Assembly (NCBI RefSeq): GCF_945915845.1
Contig: NZ_CAMEFX010000018.1
Location: forward strand, 1 to 39,989
Reading direction: 5' to 3'
Length of the DNA: 39,989 nt
Source of the DNA: an uncultured Actinobacillus sp.
GTDB lineage: Bacteria; Pseudomonadota; Gammaproteobacteria; Enterobacterales; Pasteurellaceae
A model generated the notes under the pieces. That model worked only from the letters and a program-made list of their open reading frames with translations. It did no database searches and was not told where the DNA came from. This document shows positions 28,472 to 37,941 of the stretch, piece after piece. Both the position numbers and the translations under genes were made by a program. Positions within the stretch are counted from its first letter, which is position 1; every line of letters starts with the position of its first letter.

Positions 28472-28743
28472 CTAGGGTCTGTTTATCTTTCAATAAAAGG
28501 CTGCGGCGGAGCTTATTTTTTCCCAATCAAGGCAAAAAAACTGCCGTTTAGTCATTCTAAACAAAGTTTTTTTAACACAGAGTGGGCAAAAAAGAAGCCC
28601 GCCCCTTCGGGTTGTGCCTAAAAAAGCCATCGTCGTTGTTGTAAAACTTGTAAATAGTCCTGCTATTAACTGCGTTTTACGCCTAGCCGATGGCTTTTTT
28701 AGGCGACAACGCAGCTTTTTATTGAAAGATAAACAGACCCTAG
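28472..28743. mobile_element. 272-bp MITE-like element with 34-bp terminal inverted repeats
   Basis: The ends CTAGGGTCTGTTTATCTTTC and GAAAGATAAACAGACCCTAG start 34-bp inverted repeats with one mismatch. Inside, GCCTAAAAAAGCCATCG (28616-28632) and its complement (28688-28704) form a second perfect 17-bp inverted repeat. No coding sequence is present. CTAG at both ends could be a palindromic target duplication or part of the repeats. It lies between the ompA terminator and the grxD promoter. Confidence 0.8.
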
Positions 28744-28761
28744 AATAACTTATTAAATCAC

Positions 28762-28789
28762 TTGGTTTATCATGGAATTCTGTTACAAT
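28762..28789 (+). promoter_or_regulatory. grxD promoter
   Basis: TTGGTT and TACAAT are 16 bp apart, starting 19 bp after the end of the MITE-like element. The leader before grxD is short. Confidence 0.65.
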
Positions 28790-28828
28790 GATGCCACTTT
28801 AATAGGTTGATGATTAAAAGGAAAAACA

Positions 28829-29155
28829 ATGGAAACTTTAGAGAAAATCAAGAAACAAATCGCAGAAAATCCAATTTTAATTTATATGAAAGGTTCACCT
28901 AAATTGCCATCTTGTGGTTTTTCAGCTCGTGCTGCAGAAGCGTTGATCAACTGCCAAGTGCCATTTGGTTATGTGGATATTTTACAACATCCTGATATTC
29001 GCGCTGAGTTACCAAAATTTGCGAACTGGCCAACATTCCCACAATTATGGGTTGAAGGCGAATTAATTGGTGGTTGCGATATTATGTTAGAAATGGCGCA
29101 ATCAGGCGAGCTACAAACCTTATTAAAAGAAGTCGCAGCCCGTCATCCTGCTTAA
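28829..29155 (+). CDS. grxD: Monothiol glutaredoxin Grx4
   Basis: This CGFS-type glutaredoxin binds and transfers a [2Fe-2S] cluster with glutathione and BolA partners. The 108-residue protein has the active site KLPSCGFS with Cys29, WPTFPQLWVEGELIGGCDI and the usual length. AAAAGGAAA is the ribosome site. It appears to be monocistronic. Confidence 0.97.
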   Translation: METLEKIKKQIAENPILIYMKGSPKLPSCGFSARAAEALINCQVPFGYVDILQHPDIRAELPKFANWPTFPQLWVEGELIGGCDIMLEMAQSGELQTLLKEVAARHPA

Positions 29156-29190
29156 ATCTTATCTAATCAAAGTTCATCTTTGAGAAATGA

Positions 29191-29510
29191 CCTAGCGCGA
29201 GCCGTGCTAGGTTCATTAAGTCCAGTCCCGCTGGAGCTGAAAGAAAGAGCCACAGAGCGGCTCAGACTGCTGACAAACATCAAATAACATTGTAGGGACA
29301 CACTGCGTGTGTCCGAAAATGATTAATTCAATCAAAAAGGTGTAAAAAAATTGATGACGGACACACGCAGTGTGTCCCTACAGTCATTTCATATCAAGAT
29401 ATTTTTGAAATCAAAATATTTCAGATTATTAAGTAAAACTTTTGGGATGCAGATCAGCTCGTATAGGGTTGTTAACGATCTGAACGGACATCGCTTTGGC
29501 GTATGTCCGT
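29191..29510 (+). repeat. Hairpin array, interrupted copy
   Basis: 29191-29263 holds modules CCTAGCGCG/CGTGCTAGG, CAGTCCC/GGAGCTG and GAGCCAC/GCGGCTC, in the same order and with the same linkers (TTCATTA, GCTGAAA) as the array after rne. The array resumes at about 29422 with CAGATT..AAGTAA and continues with CTCGTATAGGG, GTTAACG and a final hairpin CGGACAT/ATGTCCG (29484-29509). About 160 bp containing the paired-hairpin element 29291-29382 separates the two parts. No gene is supported in 29156-29556. Confidence 0.8.
29291..29382. repeat. TGTAGGG-type paired-hairpin element (GACACAC stem)
   Basis: The 25-bp ends (TGTAGGGACACACTGCGTGT onward) are perfect inverted repeats of each other across about 42 bp of AT-rich spacer, and each end is itself a hairpin GGACACAC-TGC-GTGTGTCC. 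The outer TGTAGGG is shared with the element at 232-310 but the stem is different. Confidence 0.9.
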
Positions 29511-29556
29511 TTTATTTTCGGGCTGTTTATTTAGCAATAGAAAGCTGAGATGGCAC

Positions 29557-30060
29557 TTATTTTTTATGGCATTCACCTAATATATTTTTTTTATCAACTT
29601 CGTCAATTTGCTCTAATTTCATATGACGCTTCGTTAATCCCACAATATTGAAACTCAGACCCTCCGCAAGATTTGTATTTTGCTGAACTTCATTAAAGAG
29701 CGTATTTTCCGCTTGGCGTAGTTTCTCATTTTGCTTTAATTTTTGTTCTGTTTCTTTAGAATGCATGCGTACGGCATTGTTTTGCTCAGAACGAATGATA
29801 AGCATGCGATCTTTTAAAGACCAATTGCCAATCTGTTTATATTCATAAGCCCATTTTTGATCAAAAATGATAATGCCTGTTGTCACCATTTGACTATCAG
29901 GACGCAGATCTAGGTTAAAACCATCGATCGCAAGACCATCCATGTAAGGAATTCGGCAATACCATTCGCCGACTACAGCTTGCATCGGAATAGGGGGATT
30001 GACTATTGCAAGCGCATAATGGCTGGCAAGAAGTACGGTGGAAAGTAAACCTGATTGCAT
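29557..30060 (-). CDS. Small exported protein of unknown function, coupled to rluC
   Basis: I do not recognise this 167-residue protein. Its ATG overlaps the rluC stop (TAATG), so it is probably translated with rluC. The first 20 residues ([20 protein letters not shown]) look like a short signal peptide, followed by GEWYCRIPYMDG. A second Cys lies near the end (GECHKK), allowing a disulfide. The middle is hydrophilic and may be coiled coil (about residues 100-130, rich in Glu, Lys, Gln and Asn). The context says only that it is the last gene of the rluC unit. Confidence 0.75.
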   Translation of the reverse strand: MQSGLLSTVLLASHYALAIVNPPIPMQAVVGEWYCRIPYMDGLAIDGFNLDLRPDSQMVTTGIIIFDQKWAYEYKQIGNWSLKDRMLIIRSEQNNAVRMHSKETEQKLKQNEKLRQAENTLFNEVQQNTNLAEGLSFNIVGLTKRHMKLEQIDEVDKKNILGECHKK

Positions 30061-31019
30061 TATTTTGTCTCTCGTAATTTTTTCAAAATACCCTTCATCT
30101 GCTCATCCAAAGGTGCATTTAAGCGTAAGGTTTCCCCGGTTTTAGGATGTTCAAAACGAATGCTGGCGGCGTGTAAAAAGAGACGGTTTAGTCCCAAGGC
30201 ACGCATTTGTGCATCAAACTCTTTATCACCGTATTTATCATCCAAGGCAATGGGATGGCCGGCGTGTAACGTATGCACACGAATTTGATGTGTCCGACCT
30301 GTCACAGGCGAAGCCTTAACTAAGGTTGCCGTTGGATAACGTTCTTCGATAGAAAAACGTGTTTCAGAGGGTTTTCCTTCTTGGCTGACTTTAACAATAC
30401 GTTCACCACTGGCAAGTTCATTTTTTAATAATGGTGCCTGTACCACTTTAACATGCGATTGCCATTGTCCTCGCACTAACGCTAAGTAATCTTTTTGCAC
30501 GGTTTTTACACGCAATTGTTCGTGCAAATGACGCAAGGCCGAGCGTTTTTTTGCTACCAGTAAAATACCCGAAGTATCGCGGTCTAAACGATGCACTAAT
30601 TCTAGAAATCGGGCTTCAGGTCGCAACGCACGCAATCCTTCAATCACCCCAAAGCTCAAACCACTACCGCCATGTACAGCAATCCCCGATGGCTTATTGA
30701 TCACTAACAAACAATCGTCTTCAAAGATAATTTGTTGTTCAAGGCGAGCGACTTTATTTAATTTACTGGAAACTGGAGATTGTGTTTTTTCCGACACACG
30801 CACAGGCGGTATACGCACGACATCACCGCATTGTAGCTTATATTCCGGCTTAATCCGTCCTTTATTTACGCGTACTTCACCTTTGCGCACAATGCGATAA
30901 ATTAAACTTTTGGGAACCCCTTTTAGTTTAGCAAGAAGATAATTGTCAATACGCTGACCTGCTTCATCCTCAGAAATTTCAAGCGTTTTTACGGCCGCAT
31001 TAATGATTTTTTCTGTCAT
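30060..31019 (-). CDS. rluC: 23S rRNA pseudouridine(955/2504/2580) synthase RluC
   Basis: RluC makes three pseudouridines in 23S rRNA around the peptidyl transferase centre. The 319-residue protein has an N-terminal S4 RNA-binding domain ([21 protein letters not shown]) and the RluA-family catalytic motif [20 protein letters not shown] with the nucleophilic Asp. It is divergent from rne, the same arrangement as in E. coli. Confidence 0.97.
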   Translation of the reverse strand: MTEKIINAAVKTLEISEDEAGQRIDNYLLAKLKGVPKSLIYRIVRKGEVRVNKGRIKPEYKLQCGDVVRIPPVRVSEKTQSPVSSKLNKVARLEQQIIFEDDCLLVINKPSGIAVHGGSGLSFGVIEGLRALRPEARFLELVHRLDRDTSGILLVAKKRSALRHLHEQLRVKTVQKDYLALVRGQWQSHVKVVQAPLLKNELASGERIVKVSQEGKPSETRFSIEERYPTATLVKASPVTGRTHQIRVHTLHAGHPIALDDKYGDKEFDAQMRALGLNRLFLHAASIRFEHPKTGETLRLNAPLDEQMKGILKKLRETK

Positions 31020-31274
31020 ATTTTATGGTTGGGAGAATAAAAATTGCGTAGAGTTTAGCATAGTTCCGCCTTGATTTAAATTCTGAAATGCCTTGCGAAA
31101 ATAGTGTATTTCGCCCATAATAGTGCGGATTTTTGTCTGCTGAAAGTGCGGTGATAAAAAATGCTGTTTTTAAGCGCATATCACTCTCGTCATGGAACAA
31201 AAATCATCGTGATTTTGTTAAATGGTTCATAAATGCAGTTTAGACGTAAGACATTTGTTTTTAACAAAAAAGAC

Positions 31275-31395
31275 TAAATTACCCACTTTTTGCCAACCTA
31301 TTTGGCAAGCTGTAATCAATGCGCCCAGCTAACGGATTGTCGTGAGGACAAGCTATAGCGACAAACACGAGGTCGATTACGGTGAGATTTGAGTT
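31275..31395 (+). promoter_or_regulatory. rne5-like structured leader of rne
   Basis: Upstream of rne are a hairpin TTGCCAA-CCTAT-TTGGCAA (31290-31308), then a closing stem GTAATC/GATTAC (31312-31317 with 31375-31380) enclosing TTGTC-GTGAG-GACAA (31337-31351). The location and layout fit the rne 5'UTR element through which RNase E represses its own mRNA. The rest of 31020-31448 is AT-rich with two uptake sequences (about 31144 and 31399) and no gene. Confidence 0.65.
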
Positions 31396-31448
31396 CAAGT
31401 GCGGTTTAATTCGGTATCGTTTTAAGAAATAACAGAGAATTTTTACCA

Positions 31449-34286
31449 ATGAAAAGAATGTTAATTAATGCAACTCAAAAAGAAGAGTTGCGCGTTGCGC
31501 TGGTAGACGGGCAACGTTTATTTGATTTGGATATTGAAAGTCCGGGTCACGAACAGAAAAAAGCAAACATCTACAAAGGAAAAATCACACGAGTTGAGCC
31601 AAGTCTTGAAGCGGCTTTCGTGGATTATGGTGCAGAACGTCATGGTTTCTTACCGTTAAAAGAAATTGCGCGTGAGTATTTCCCTGCAGATTATGTGTAC
31701 AACGGTCGCCCGAACATCAAAGATGTGATTAAAGAAGGGCAAGAAGTGATCGTTCAAGTGAACAAAGAAGAGCGTGGCAACAAAGGGGCGGCGTTAACCA
31801 CCTTTGTTTCATTGGCAGGTAGTTATTTGGTTATCATGCCGAACAACCCAAGAGCAGGTGGGATTTCTCGCCGTATCGAAGGGGACGAACGTCTTGAATT
31901 AAAAGAAGCCTTGAGCTCTTTGGATGTGCCGGAAGGGGTGGGCTTAATTGTTCGTACTGCCGGGGTAGGTAAATCGCCTGAAGAATTGCAATGGGACTTA
32001 AAAGTTTTACTTCACCATTGGGAAGCCATTAAACAGGTTTCAGAAAGCCGTCCGGCTCCTTTCTTGATTCACCAAGAAAGTGATGTGATTGTACGCGCAA
32101 TCCGCGATTATTTGCGTCGTGACATTGGCGAAATTTTGGTGGATAGTCCGAAAGTTTATGAGAAAGCCAAAGCCCATATTAAATTAGTGCGTCCGGATTT
32201 TATTAACCGCATTAAACTTTATCAAGGCGAAGTGCCGCTATTTAGCCATTACCAAATTGAATCACAAATTGAATCCGCATTCCAACGCGAAGTGCGTTTG
32301 CCTTCCGGCGGTTCCATTGTTATCGATGTAACAGAAGCGTTAACGGCTATCGATATTAACTCAGCACGTTCAACGCGAGGTGGTGATATCGAAGAAACCG
32401 CGTTAAACACTAATCTTGAAGCAGCGGATGAAATTGCACGTCAATTACGTTTGCGTGACTTAGGGGGGTTAATCGTCATCGACTTTATTGATATGACCCC
32501 GGTTCGTCACCAACGCGAAGTGGAAAATCGTATGCGTGATGCGGTACGCCAAGACCGTGCGCGTATTCAAATTAGTCGTATTTCACGTTTCGGTTTATTA
32601 GAAATGAGCCGTCAACGTTTAAGTCCGTCTTTAGGTGAATCTTCAAGCCACGTTTGTCCACGCTGTCAAGGCACAGGTAAAGTACGTGACAACGAAAGTT
32701 TATCTTTATCGATTTTACGTTTAATCGAAGAAGAAGCCTTAAAAGAAAATACCAAACAAGTACAATGTATTGTGCCTGTTCAGATTGCGTCTTACTTGCT
32801 CAATGAAAAACGCAAAGCCATTCGCAGCATTGAAAAACGTCATGATGTTGATGTAGTTGTGGCACCAAATGAAGCCATGGAAACACCGCACTTTAGCGTT
32901 TTCCGCGTTCGTGATGGTGAAGATTTAAATGTATTGAGCTACAACTTAGCGAAATTACACGAAACCCATGAAGAGTTATTTGCTGCAGAAGAAAGTTTAG
33001 TTTCGCGCAACACGGATATAGCCCCGGAAAGTGAACCGGAAGTCGCCGCATTGTCTATGACGATTTCAGAAGCGGCGCCGGTGGTCGAGCCAAAAGTGGA
33101 AGCAAAACCGTCTTTACTGTCTCGCATTATCGCGGCAATTAAAGGGTTATTTGTTTCTGAACCAAAACCGGAGCCAAAAAACAACAGCCGTAATCGTAAT
33201 AACCGCCGCAATAATGAACGCCGTAATAATCGACGTTCACGTAATGAGCGTAAATCATCAGATGAAAGCCATGTAGAACGTACAGAACTTCGTCAAACGG
33301 AACGTGCGAATGAACGCACACAACGCCGTAATGCGCGTAAAACGAGTTTAGCGGAGGAAACCCTGGCAAATGAGGTGGCTTTAGAGAACGGGGTTGACGC
33401 GCAAGAAGACAAAGCGGTCACTCGTCAACGCCGCGAACGTCGTGATTTACGCAAAAAAGTGCGTATCAATAACGATGTGGCAAATGTGGAAAGCATTGAA
33501 AATACAGATGAGCTTGCTGTGGTAGAAAGTGCGGTAGAATCTGTCGCTGTTTCTGCGCCTGAGGCAGAAGCGCAAGCATCGGTACCAGCACAAAATAACC
33601 GCCGTGAACGCAATAATAATCGCCGTTCAGCGCGTCATTTGCGTGGTAATAATCAACGCCGCCGCCGTAATGAAAATGCTTCACCAATGCCATTAATTTC
33701 AGCAGCAGCGTCACCGGAACTGGCTAGCGGCAAAATTTGGATTGACTATAGCAATGTACAAAAACAGAAAGAAAGCGTGAATTTCTTGTCTGTGGATGAA
33801 TTGCTAGAACAGCAATCTCAGCAAAGGGGCAACGCTGAGTCAAATGTTGACGTCAATATGCCGGCATCGGCGATTGTTGAGAAAGCAGAAAGCCATGTTC
33901 AACCGCTAGGCTTAATTACGCAACCTGCAAATGAAGCTGTAGAGAAAAAAGTTCAAGAGTCTTTAGAGCGTTTAGATGCGGAACAGCGTTTATTGGAACA
34001 ACAAGCGGCAGAAAGTATTGTGACTGTTGAGCCGGAAAGTGCGGTTAAAAATACCGTAGAATTTGAACGCACTTATCAGTTTACAGGTCGCCTTGGAACA
34101 TTCTCAGCAGTGCAACATACGCAAGCGCAAATGACTTTGGCGAAAGCCAGTGACGAAGTGCCTGAACCCTTTAAGATCGTCGAATGGACGGAAAGCCGTT
34201 ATTATTTCTATGGCAAGGGCAGCGCAGGGCATCATAGTGCAGTGAGCCATGTGTTTAGCGAACCAACCAAAGCGCAAGCGGAATAA
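31449..34286 (+). CDS. rne: Ribonuclease E
   Basis: RNase E starts decay of most mRNAs and processes rRNA and tRNA. In the 945-residue protein the catalytic half is canonical: S1 domain at about 37-120, DNase I-like metal site with D302 (AIDINSAR) and D345 (VIDFIDMT), and the zinc-link CPRC at 403-406. The C-terminal half is low-complexity: two Arg/Asn-rich blocks ([20 protein letters not shown] at about 580-610 and a similar one at about 715-740) that would bind RNA, separated by acidic, Ala/Val/Glu-rich stretches. Its end ([20 protein letters not shown]) is a conserved microdomain. A hairpin array follows. Confidence 0.98.
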   Translation: MKRMLINATQKEELRVALVDGQRLFDLDIESPGHEQKKANIYKGKITRVEPSLEAAFVDYGAERHGFLPLKEIAREYFPADYVYNGRPNIKDVIKEGQEVIVQVNKEERGNKGAALTTFVSLAGSYLVIMPNNPRAGGISRRIEGDERLELKEALSSLDVPEGVGLIVRTAGVGKSPEELQWDLKVLLHHWEAIKQVSESRPAPFLIHQESDVIVRAIRDYLRRDIGEILVDSPKVYEKAKAHIKLVRPDFINRIKLYQGEVPLFSHYQIESQIESAFQREVRLPSGGSIVIDVTEALTAIDINSARSTRGGDIEETALNTNLEAADEIARQLRLRDLGGLIVIDFIDMTPVRHQREVENRMRDAVRQDRARIQISRISRFGLLEMSRQRLSPSLGESSSHVCPRCQGTGKVRDNESLSLSILRLIEEEALKENTKQVQCIVPVQIASYLLNEKRKAIRSIEKRHDVDVVVAPNEAMETPHFSVFRVRDGEDLNVLSYNLAKLHETHEELFAAEESLVSRNTDIAPESEPEVAALSMTISEAAPVVEPKVEAKPSLLSRIIAAIKGLFVSEPKPEPKNNSRNRNNRRNNERRNNRRSRNERKSSDESHVERTELRQTERANERTQRRNARKTSLAEETLANEVALENGVDAQEDKAVTRQRRERRDLRKKVRINNDVANVESIENTDELAVVESAVESVAVSAPEAEAQASVPAQNNRRERNNNRRSARHLRGNNQRRRRNENASPMPLISAAASPELASGKIWIDYSNVQKQKESVNFLSVDELLEQQSQQRGNAESNVDVNMPASAIVEKAESHVQPLGLITQPANEAVEKKVQESLERLDAEQRLLEQQAAESIVTVEPESAVKNTVEFERTYQFTGRLGTFSAVQHTQAQMTLAKASDEVPEPFKIVEWTESRYYFYGKGSAGHHSAVSHVFSEPTKAQAE

Positions 34287-34321
34287 AGACGGAGTCATAA
34301 AGGAAATCCGATGAGTAATAA

Positions 34322-34464
34322 CCTAGCACGAGCCGTGCTAGGTTCATTAAACCCAGCCCCGCTGGGGCTGAAAAAAGAGCCGCAGAGCGGCTCAGATTAA
34401 GTAACCCTATACGACTCGTATAGGGTTTGTTAACGGTCTGAATCCGATGAGCAATCATCGGATT
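34322..34464 (+). repeat. Five-hairpin modular array after rne
   Basis: Five palindromes follow each other: CCTAGCACG-AGC-CGTGCTAGG (34322-34342), CAGCCCC-GCT-GGGGCTG (34354-34370), GAGCCGC-AGA-GCGGCTC (34377-34393), AACCCTATACG-ACT-CGTATAGGGTT (34403-34427) and AATCCGATGA-GCAA-TCATCGGATT (34441-34464). Four have 3-nt loops. The last, followed by TTCATTTT, could terminate rne. Confidence 0.9.
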
Positions 34465-34493
34465 TTCATTTTATGGTAACAGCCCAAAGCGAG

Positions 34494-35606
34494 TTACTTC
34501 ACTTCTCGAAACATAATTTCCCCGGGTATGACAGCACCTTGCCAATATAATTCGCTAGCCACTTTTTCCGCTAATTGCAAATAGGCATGACGGATTTCTT
34601 CATTTGAATGAGATACCACGGTCGGAACGCCATTATCTAAATCTTCACGCAAGCAAATATGTAGTGGTAATTGCCCCAATACATTCACGCCATATTTTTC
34701 CGCAATTTTTTCTGCGCCGCCTGTGCCGAAAATCGGTTCATGATGGCCGCAGTTTGAGCAAATATGCATGGACATATTTTCCACAATTCCCAATACAGGC
34801 ACAGAAACCCGTTCAAACATCGCGATACCTTTCACAGCGTCTAACAAGGCAATATCTTGCGGTGTCGTCACCACAATGGCACCTGTAACAGGAATTTGTT
34901 GCGACAAAGTCAATTGAATATCGCCTGTGCCGGGTGGCATATCGATAACAAGATAATCTAATTCATTCCACAAGGTTTCATTGAGCAGTTGGCTCAACGC
35001 ACTGCTTGCCATAGGCCCACGCCAAATGGTGGCGTTATTGGCGTCCATTAAATAACCAATGGAATTGGTTTGTAAACCGTGGGCAATGACGGCGTTGATA
35101 TGTTGATTATCCGGGGAAGTCGGGCGTTGATCCGCTGCGCCAAGCATATGCGGTATGGAAGGCCCATAAATATCCGCATCTAACAACCCCACTTTTGCCC
35201 CTTGTGCTTGCAAGGCGAGAGCAAGGTTTACGCTAGTGGTGGATTTCCCAACCCCCCCTTTGCCGGACGTAACGGCGATAATATTTTTTACCCCTTTAAC
35301 GGCAGGATGATTATTGGCACGTTTTAAGGTAGCGATTTGATAATGCAACGCCCATTTGATTTCTTTGGCATCTGCTGTCTGTAATAATGCAGGAGATAAT
35401 TCCGCTTTGAGTTGTTCAAAGGCGGTATTCCACGCAAAAGGCATTTGCAGTTCAATGCGTAAAACATCCCCACCTTTTTCAATTTTTTTCACCGCACTTA
35501 AAGCAATTAAATCTTGTTGTAAGCTTGGGTGTTGAAACTGTTTGAAGATTTGCTCAAGTTGAGCTTGTTGATCAGCTTGAAGATTGGCTGAAAATTGGAT
35601 AGACAT
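34494..35606 (-). CDS. mrp: Iron-sulfur cluster carrier ATPase Mrp (ApbC)
   Basis: Mrp/ApbC is a P-loop ATPase that binds and transfers [4Fe-4S] clusters. The 370-residue protein has an N-terminal MIP18-like domain, the deviant Walker A SGKGGVGKST (residues 114-123), DADIYGPSIPHMLG, IDMPPGTGD and the cluster-binding CSNC. It is divergent from metG, as in E. coli. An uptake sequence lies inside near 35491. Confidence 0.97.
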   Translation of the reverse strand: MSIQFSANLQADQQAQLEQIFKQFQHPSLQQDLIALSAVKKIEKGGDVLRIELQMPFAWNTAFEQLKAELSPALLQTADAKEIKWALHYQIATLKRANNHPAVKGVKNIIAVTSGKGGVGKSTTSVNLALALQAQGAKVGLLDADIYGPSIPHMLGAADQRPTSPDNQHINAVIAHGLQTNSIGYLMDANNATIWRGPMASSALSQLLNETLWNELDYLVIDMPPGTGDIQLTLSQQIPVTGAIVVTTPQDIALLDAVKGIAMFERVSVPVLGIVENMSMHICSNCGHHEPIFGTGGAEKIAEKYGVNVLGQLPLHICLREDLDNGVPTVVSHSNEEIRHAYLQLAEKVASELYWQGAVIPGEIMFREVK

Positions 35607-35750
35607 AATATTTCCTAAACACTAGAGTAAAATTCTCTGTTATTAAAACATGAACGGATTAAACTGTTAAGTAAAATTGGGTTCAACTGGAAAAAATACC
35701 GCACTTCAGGTAAAATTCCCGCAATTTTTAGCAAATTTAAGGTTATTACA

Positions 35751-37808
35751 ATGTCAAAACAAAACCGTCAAATCCTTGTTACTTGTGCGTTACCTTACGC
35801 AAATGGCCCCATTCACCTAGGGCATATGCTTGAACATATTCAAGCGGATATTTGGGTACGTTTCCAACGCATGCGTGGTAACGAAATTCATTTTGTTTGT
35901 GCAGACGATGCGCACGGCACGCCTATTATGTTAAAAGCGGATCAAATGGGCATTACACCGGAGCAATTAATAGCCGAGGTACAACAAAGCCATTATGCGG
36001 ATTTTTGCGGTTTTAACATTAGTTTTGATAACTATCATTCTACCCATAGCGATGAAAACCGTGAATTATCTGAAATGATTTACACGCGTTTAAAAGAAAA
36101 CGGTTTTATTAAAAGCCGTACTATTTCGCAATTATTCGATCCTGAAAAATCCATGTTCTTACCTGATCGCTTTGTAAAAGGGACTTGCCCAAAATGTAAA
36201 GCGGAAGATCAATATGGCGACAACTGTGAAGTTTGTTCAGCCACTTATAGCCCAACGGAACTCATTAACCCACGTTCAGCCGTATCGGGTGCAACGCCGG
36301 TAGTGAAAGAGAGTGAACACTTCTTCTTTGATTTACCGAGTTTTGAAGCGATGCTTAAAGAATGGAACCGTTCTGGCGCGTTGCAATCCGAAGTGGCAAA
36401 CAAAATGCAAGAATGGTTTGATAGTGGTTTACAACAATGGGATATTTCTCGTGATGCGCCGTATTTTGGTTTCAAAATCCCCGGCACAGAAAATAAATAT
36501 TTCTACGTTTGGTTAGATGCGCCTATTGGTTATATGGCTTCTTTCCAAAACCTATGCAAACGCGAACAGATTGATTTTGACACTTTCTGGAAAAGAGACA
36601 GTAGTGCAGAGCTTTATCATTTTATTGGTAAAGATATTATGTATTTCCACAGTTTATTTTGGCCGGCGATGTTAGAAGGGGCAAGTTTACGCAAACCAAG
36701 CAATATTTTTGTACATGGTTATGTGACAGTGAACGGCGAGAAAATGTCAAAATCGCGTGGTACTTTTATTCAAGCCGCCACTTATCTCAAACATTTAGAT
36801 CCTGAATGTTTGCGTTATTACTACGCCGCGAAGTTAAGCAATCGTATTGATGATTTAGACTTGAATCTTGAAGATTTTGTACAACGTGTGAATACGGATT
36901 TAGTGAATAAATTGGTGAATTTGGCTTCACGCAACGCAGGTTTTATCCAAAAACGTTTTGACGGCAAATTAGCCGTGCAATTAGATGATCAAGCTTTATT
37001 TGATGAGTTTATTGCACAATCGGAACAAATCGCGACTTATTATGAAAATCGTGAATTTGGTAAAGCCATCCGTGAAATTATGGCATTAACGGATAAAGCC
37101 AATAAATACGTGGACGACAAAGCCCCTTGGGTGATTGCGAAAGAAGAAGGGCGCGATGCTGAGTTACAAGCGGTGTGTTCTCAAGGGATTCAAATGTTCC
37201 GTGTGTTAATGGGCTATTTGAAACCGGTACTACCAAAATTAGCGGAACGTTCAGAAGCATTTTTACAAGCAGAATTAACTTGGGAAAATCTTGCGCAACC
37301 TTTATTGGCTCACCAAATTGCACCGTTTAAAGCTTTATTCAGTCGCTTAGATCCAAAACAAATTGACGCGATGATCGAAGCATCAAAAGCGGAAAATGCT
37401 GCAGCCAATAGCGCGCCAAAAACAGAAAAAACACCGGAAAAATCCACCGCAGTTTCTACCGAATTTGAGCCTGTGGAAGCTGAAATCAGTATTGATGATT
37501 TTGCCAAAATTGATATGCGGGTAGCAAAAGTTATTCACTGTGAAGCGGTGCCGGAAAGCAATAAGTTGTTGAAATTCCAATTGGATTTAGGTTTTGAACA
37601 ACGCCAAGTCTTCTCAGGTATTAAAGCCGCGTATAACAAACCCGAAGATCTGATTGGTCGTCATGTGATTGTTGTCGCAAACCTGGCACCACGTAAAATG
37701 AAGTTTGGTTTGTCAGAAGGGATGATTTTATCCGCCGGCACCGGTGGCGTAGATTTGTTCTTGCTTGATGTGGATACAGGCGCAAAAGCAGGTAGTCGTG
37801 TGATGTAA
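35751..37808 (+). CDS. metG: Methionyl-tRNA synthetase
   Basis: MetG charges tRNA-Met. The 685-residue product is the long, dimeric form: HLGH of the HIGH motif at 22-25, zinc knuckle [22 protein letters not shown] at 331-335, an Ala/Glu/Lys/Thr-rich linker, and a C-terminal tRNA-binding OB fold ([20 protein letters not shown]). AAGGTTATTACA lies before the ATG. An uptake sequence (near 35700) is in the divergent promoter region shared with mrp. Confidence 0.98.
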   Translation: MSKQNRQILVTCALPYANGPIHLGHMLEHIQADIWVRFQRMRGNEIHFVCADDAHGTPIMLKADQMGITPEQLIAEVQQSHYADFCGFNISFDNYHSTHSDENRELSEMIYTRLKENGFIKSRTISQLFDPEKSMFLPDRFVKGTCPKCKAEDQYGDNCEVCSATYSPTELINPRSAVSGATPVVKESEHFFFDLPSFEAMLKEWNRSGALQSEVANKMQEWFDSGLQQWDISRDAPYFGFKIPGTENKYFYVWLDAPIGYMASFQNLCKREQIDFDTFWKRDSSAELYHFIGKDIMYFHSLFWPAMLEGASLRKPSNIFVHGYVTVNGEKMSKSRGTFIQAATYLKHLDPECLRYYYAAKLSNRIDDLDLNLEDFVQRVNTDLVNKLVNLASRNAGFIQKRFDGKLAVQLDDQALFDEFIAQSEQIATYYENREFGKAIREIMALTDKANKYVDDKAPWVIAKEEGRDAELQAVCSQGIQMFRVLMGYLKPVLPKLAERSEAFLQAELTWENLAQPLLAHQIAPFKALFSRLDPKQIDAMIEASKAENAAANSAPKTEKTPEKSTAVSTEFEPVEAEISIDDFAKIDMRVAKVIHCEAVPESNKLLKFQLDLGFEQRQVFSGIKAAYNKPEDLIGRHVIVVANLAPRKMKFGLSEGMILSAGTGGVDLFLLDVDTGAKAGSRVM

Positions 37809-37867
37809 TTCACTAATACGACACTCACCATGTCATACTAACAACATCTATGGTGTGGTGATTGCAG

Positions 37868-37888
37868 GGACAGGTTTTATGCCTGTCC
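37868..37888. repeat. Single hairpin with GGACAGG stem between metG and the esterase
   Basis: GGACAGG-TTTTATG-CCTGTCC is preceded by TTGCA and followed by G. The context (GCAGGGAC ... GTCCG) looks like the left half of a TGTAGGG-type element with yet another stem sequence. Confidence 0.6.
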
Positions 37889-37941
37889 GTTAATACCGGC
37901 GATATGCTTTACAGGATGTTTTTTACTCGAGACCTTTTACA

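Noticed and set aside
29351-29548. 65-codon open frame on the plus strand
   Set aside because: It runs through the repeat and hairpin array and has no ribosome site or recognisable protein features.
34322-34464. Hairpin array read as a CRISPR array
   Set aside because: The modules differ from each other, spacing is uneven, each unit is itself palindromic, and there are no cas genes.
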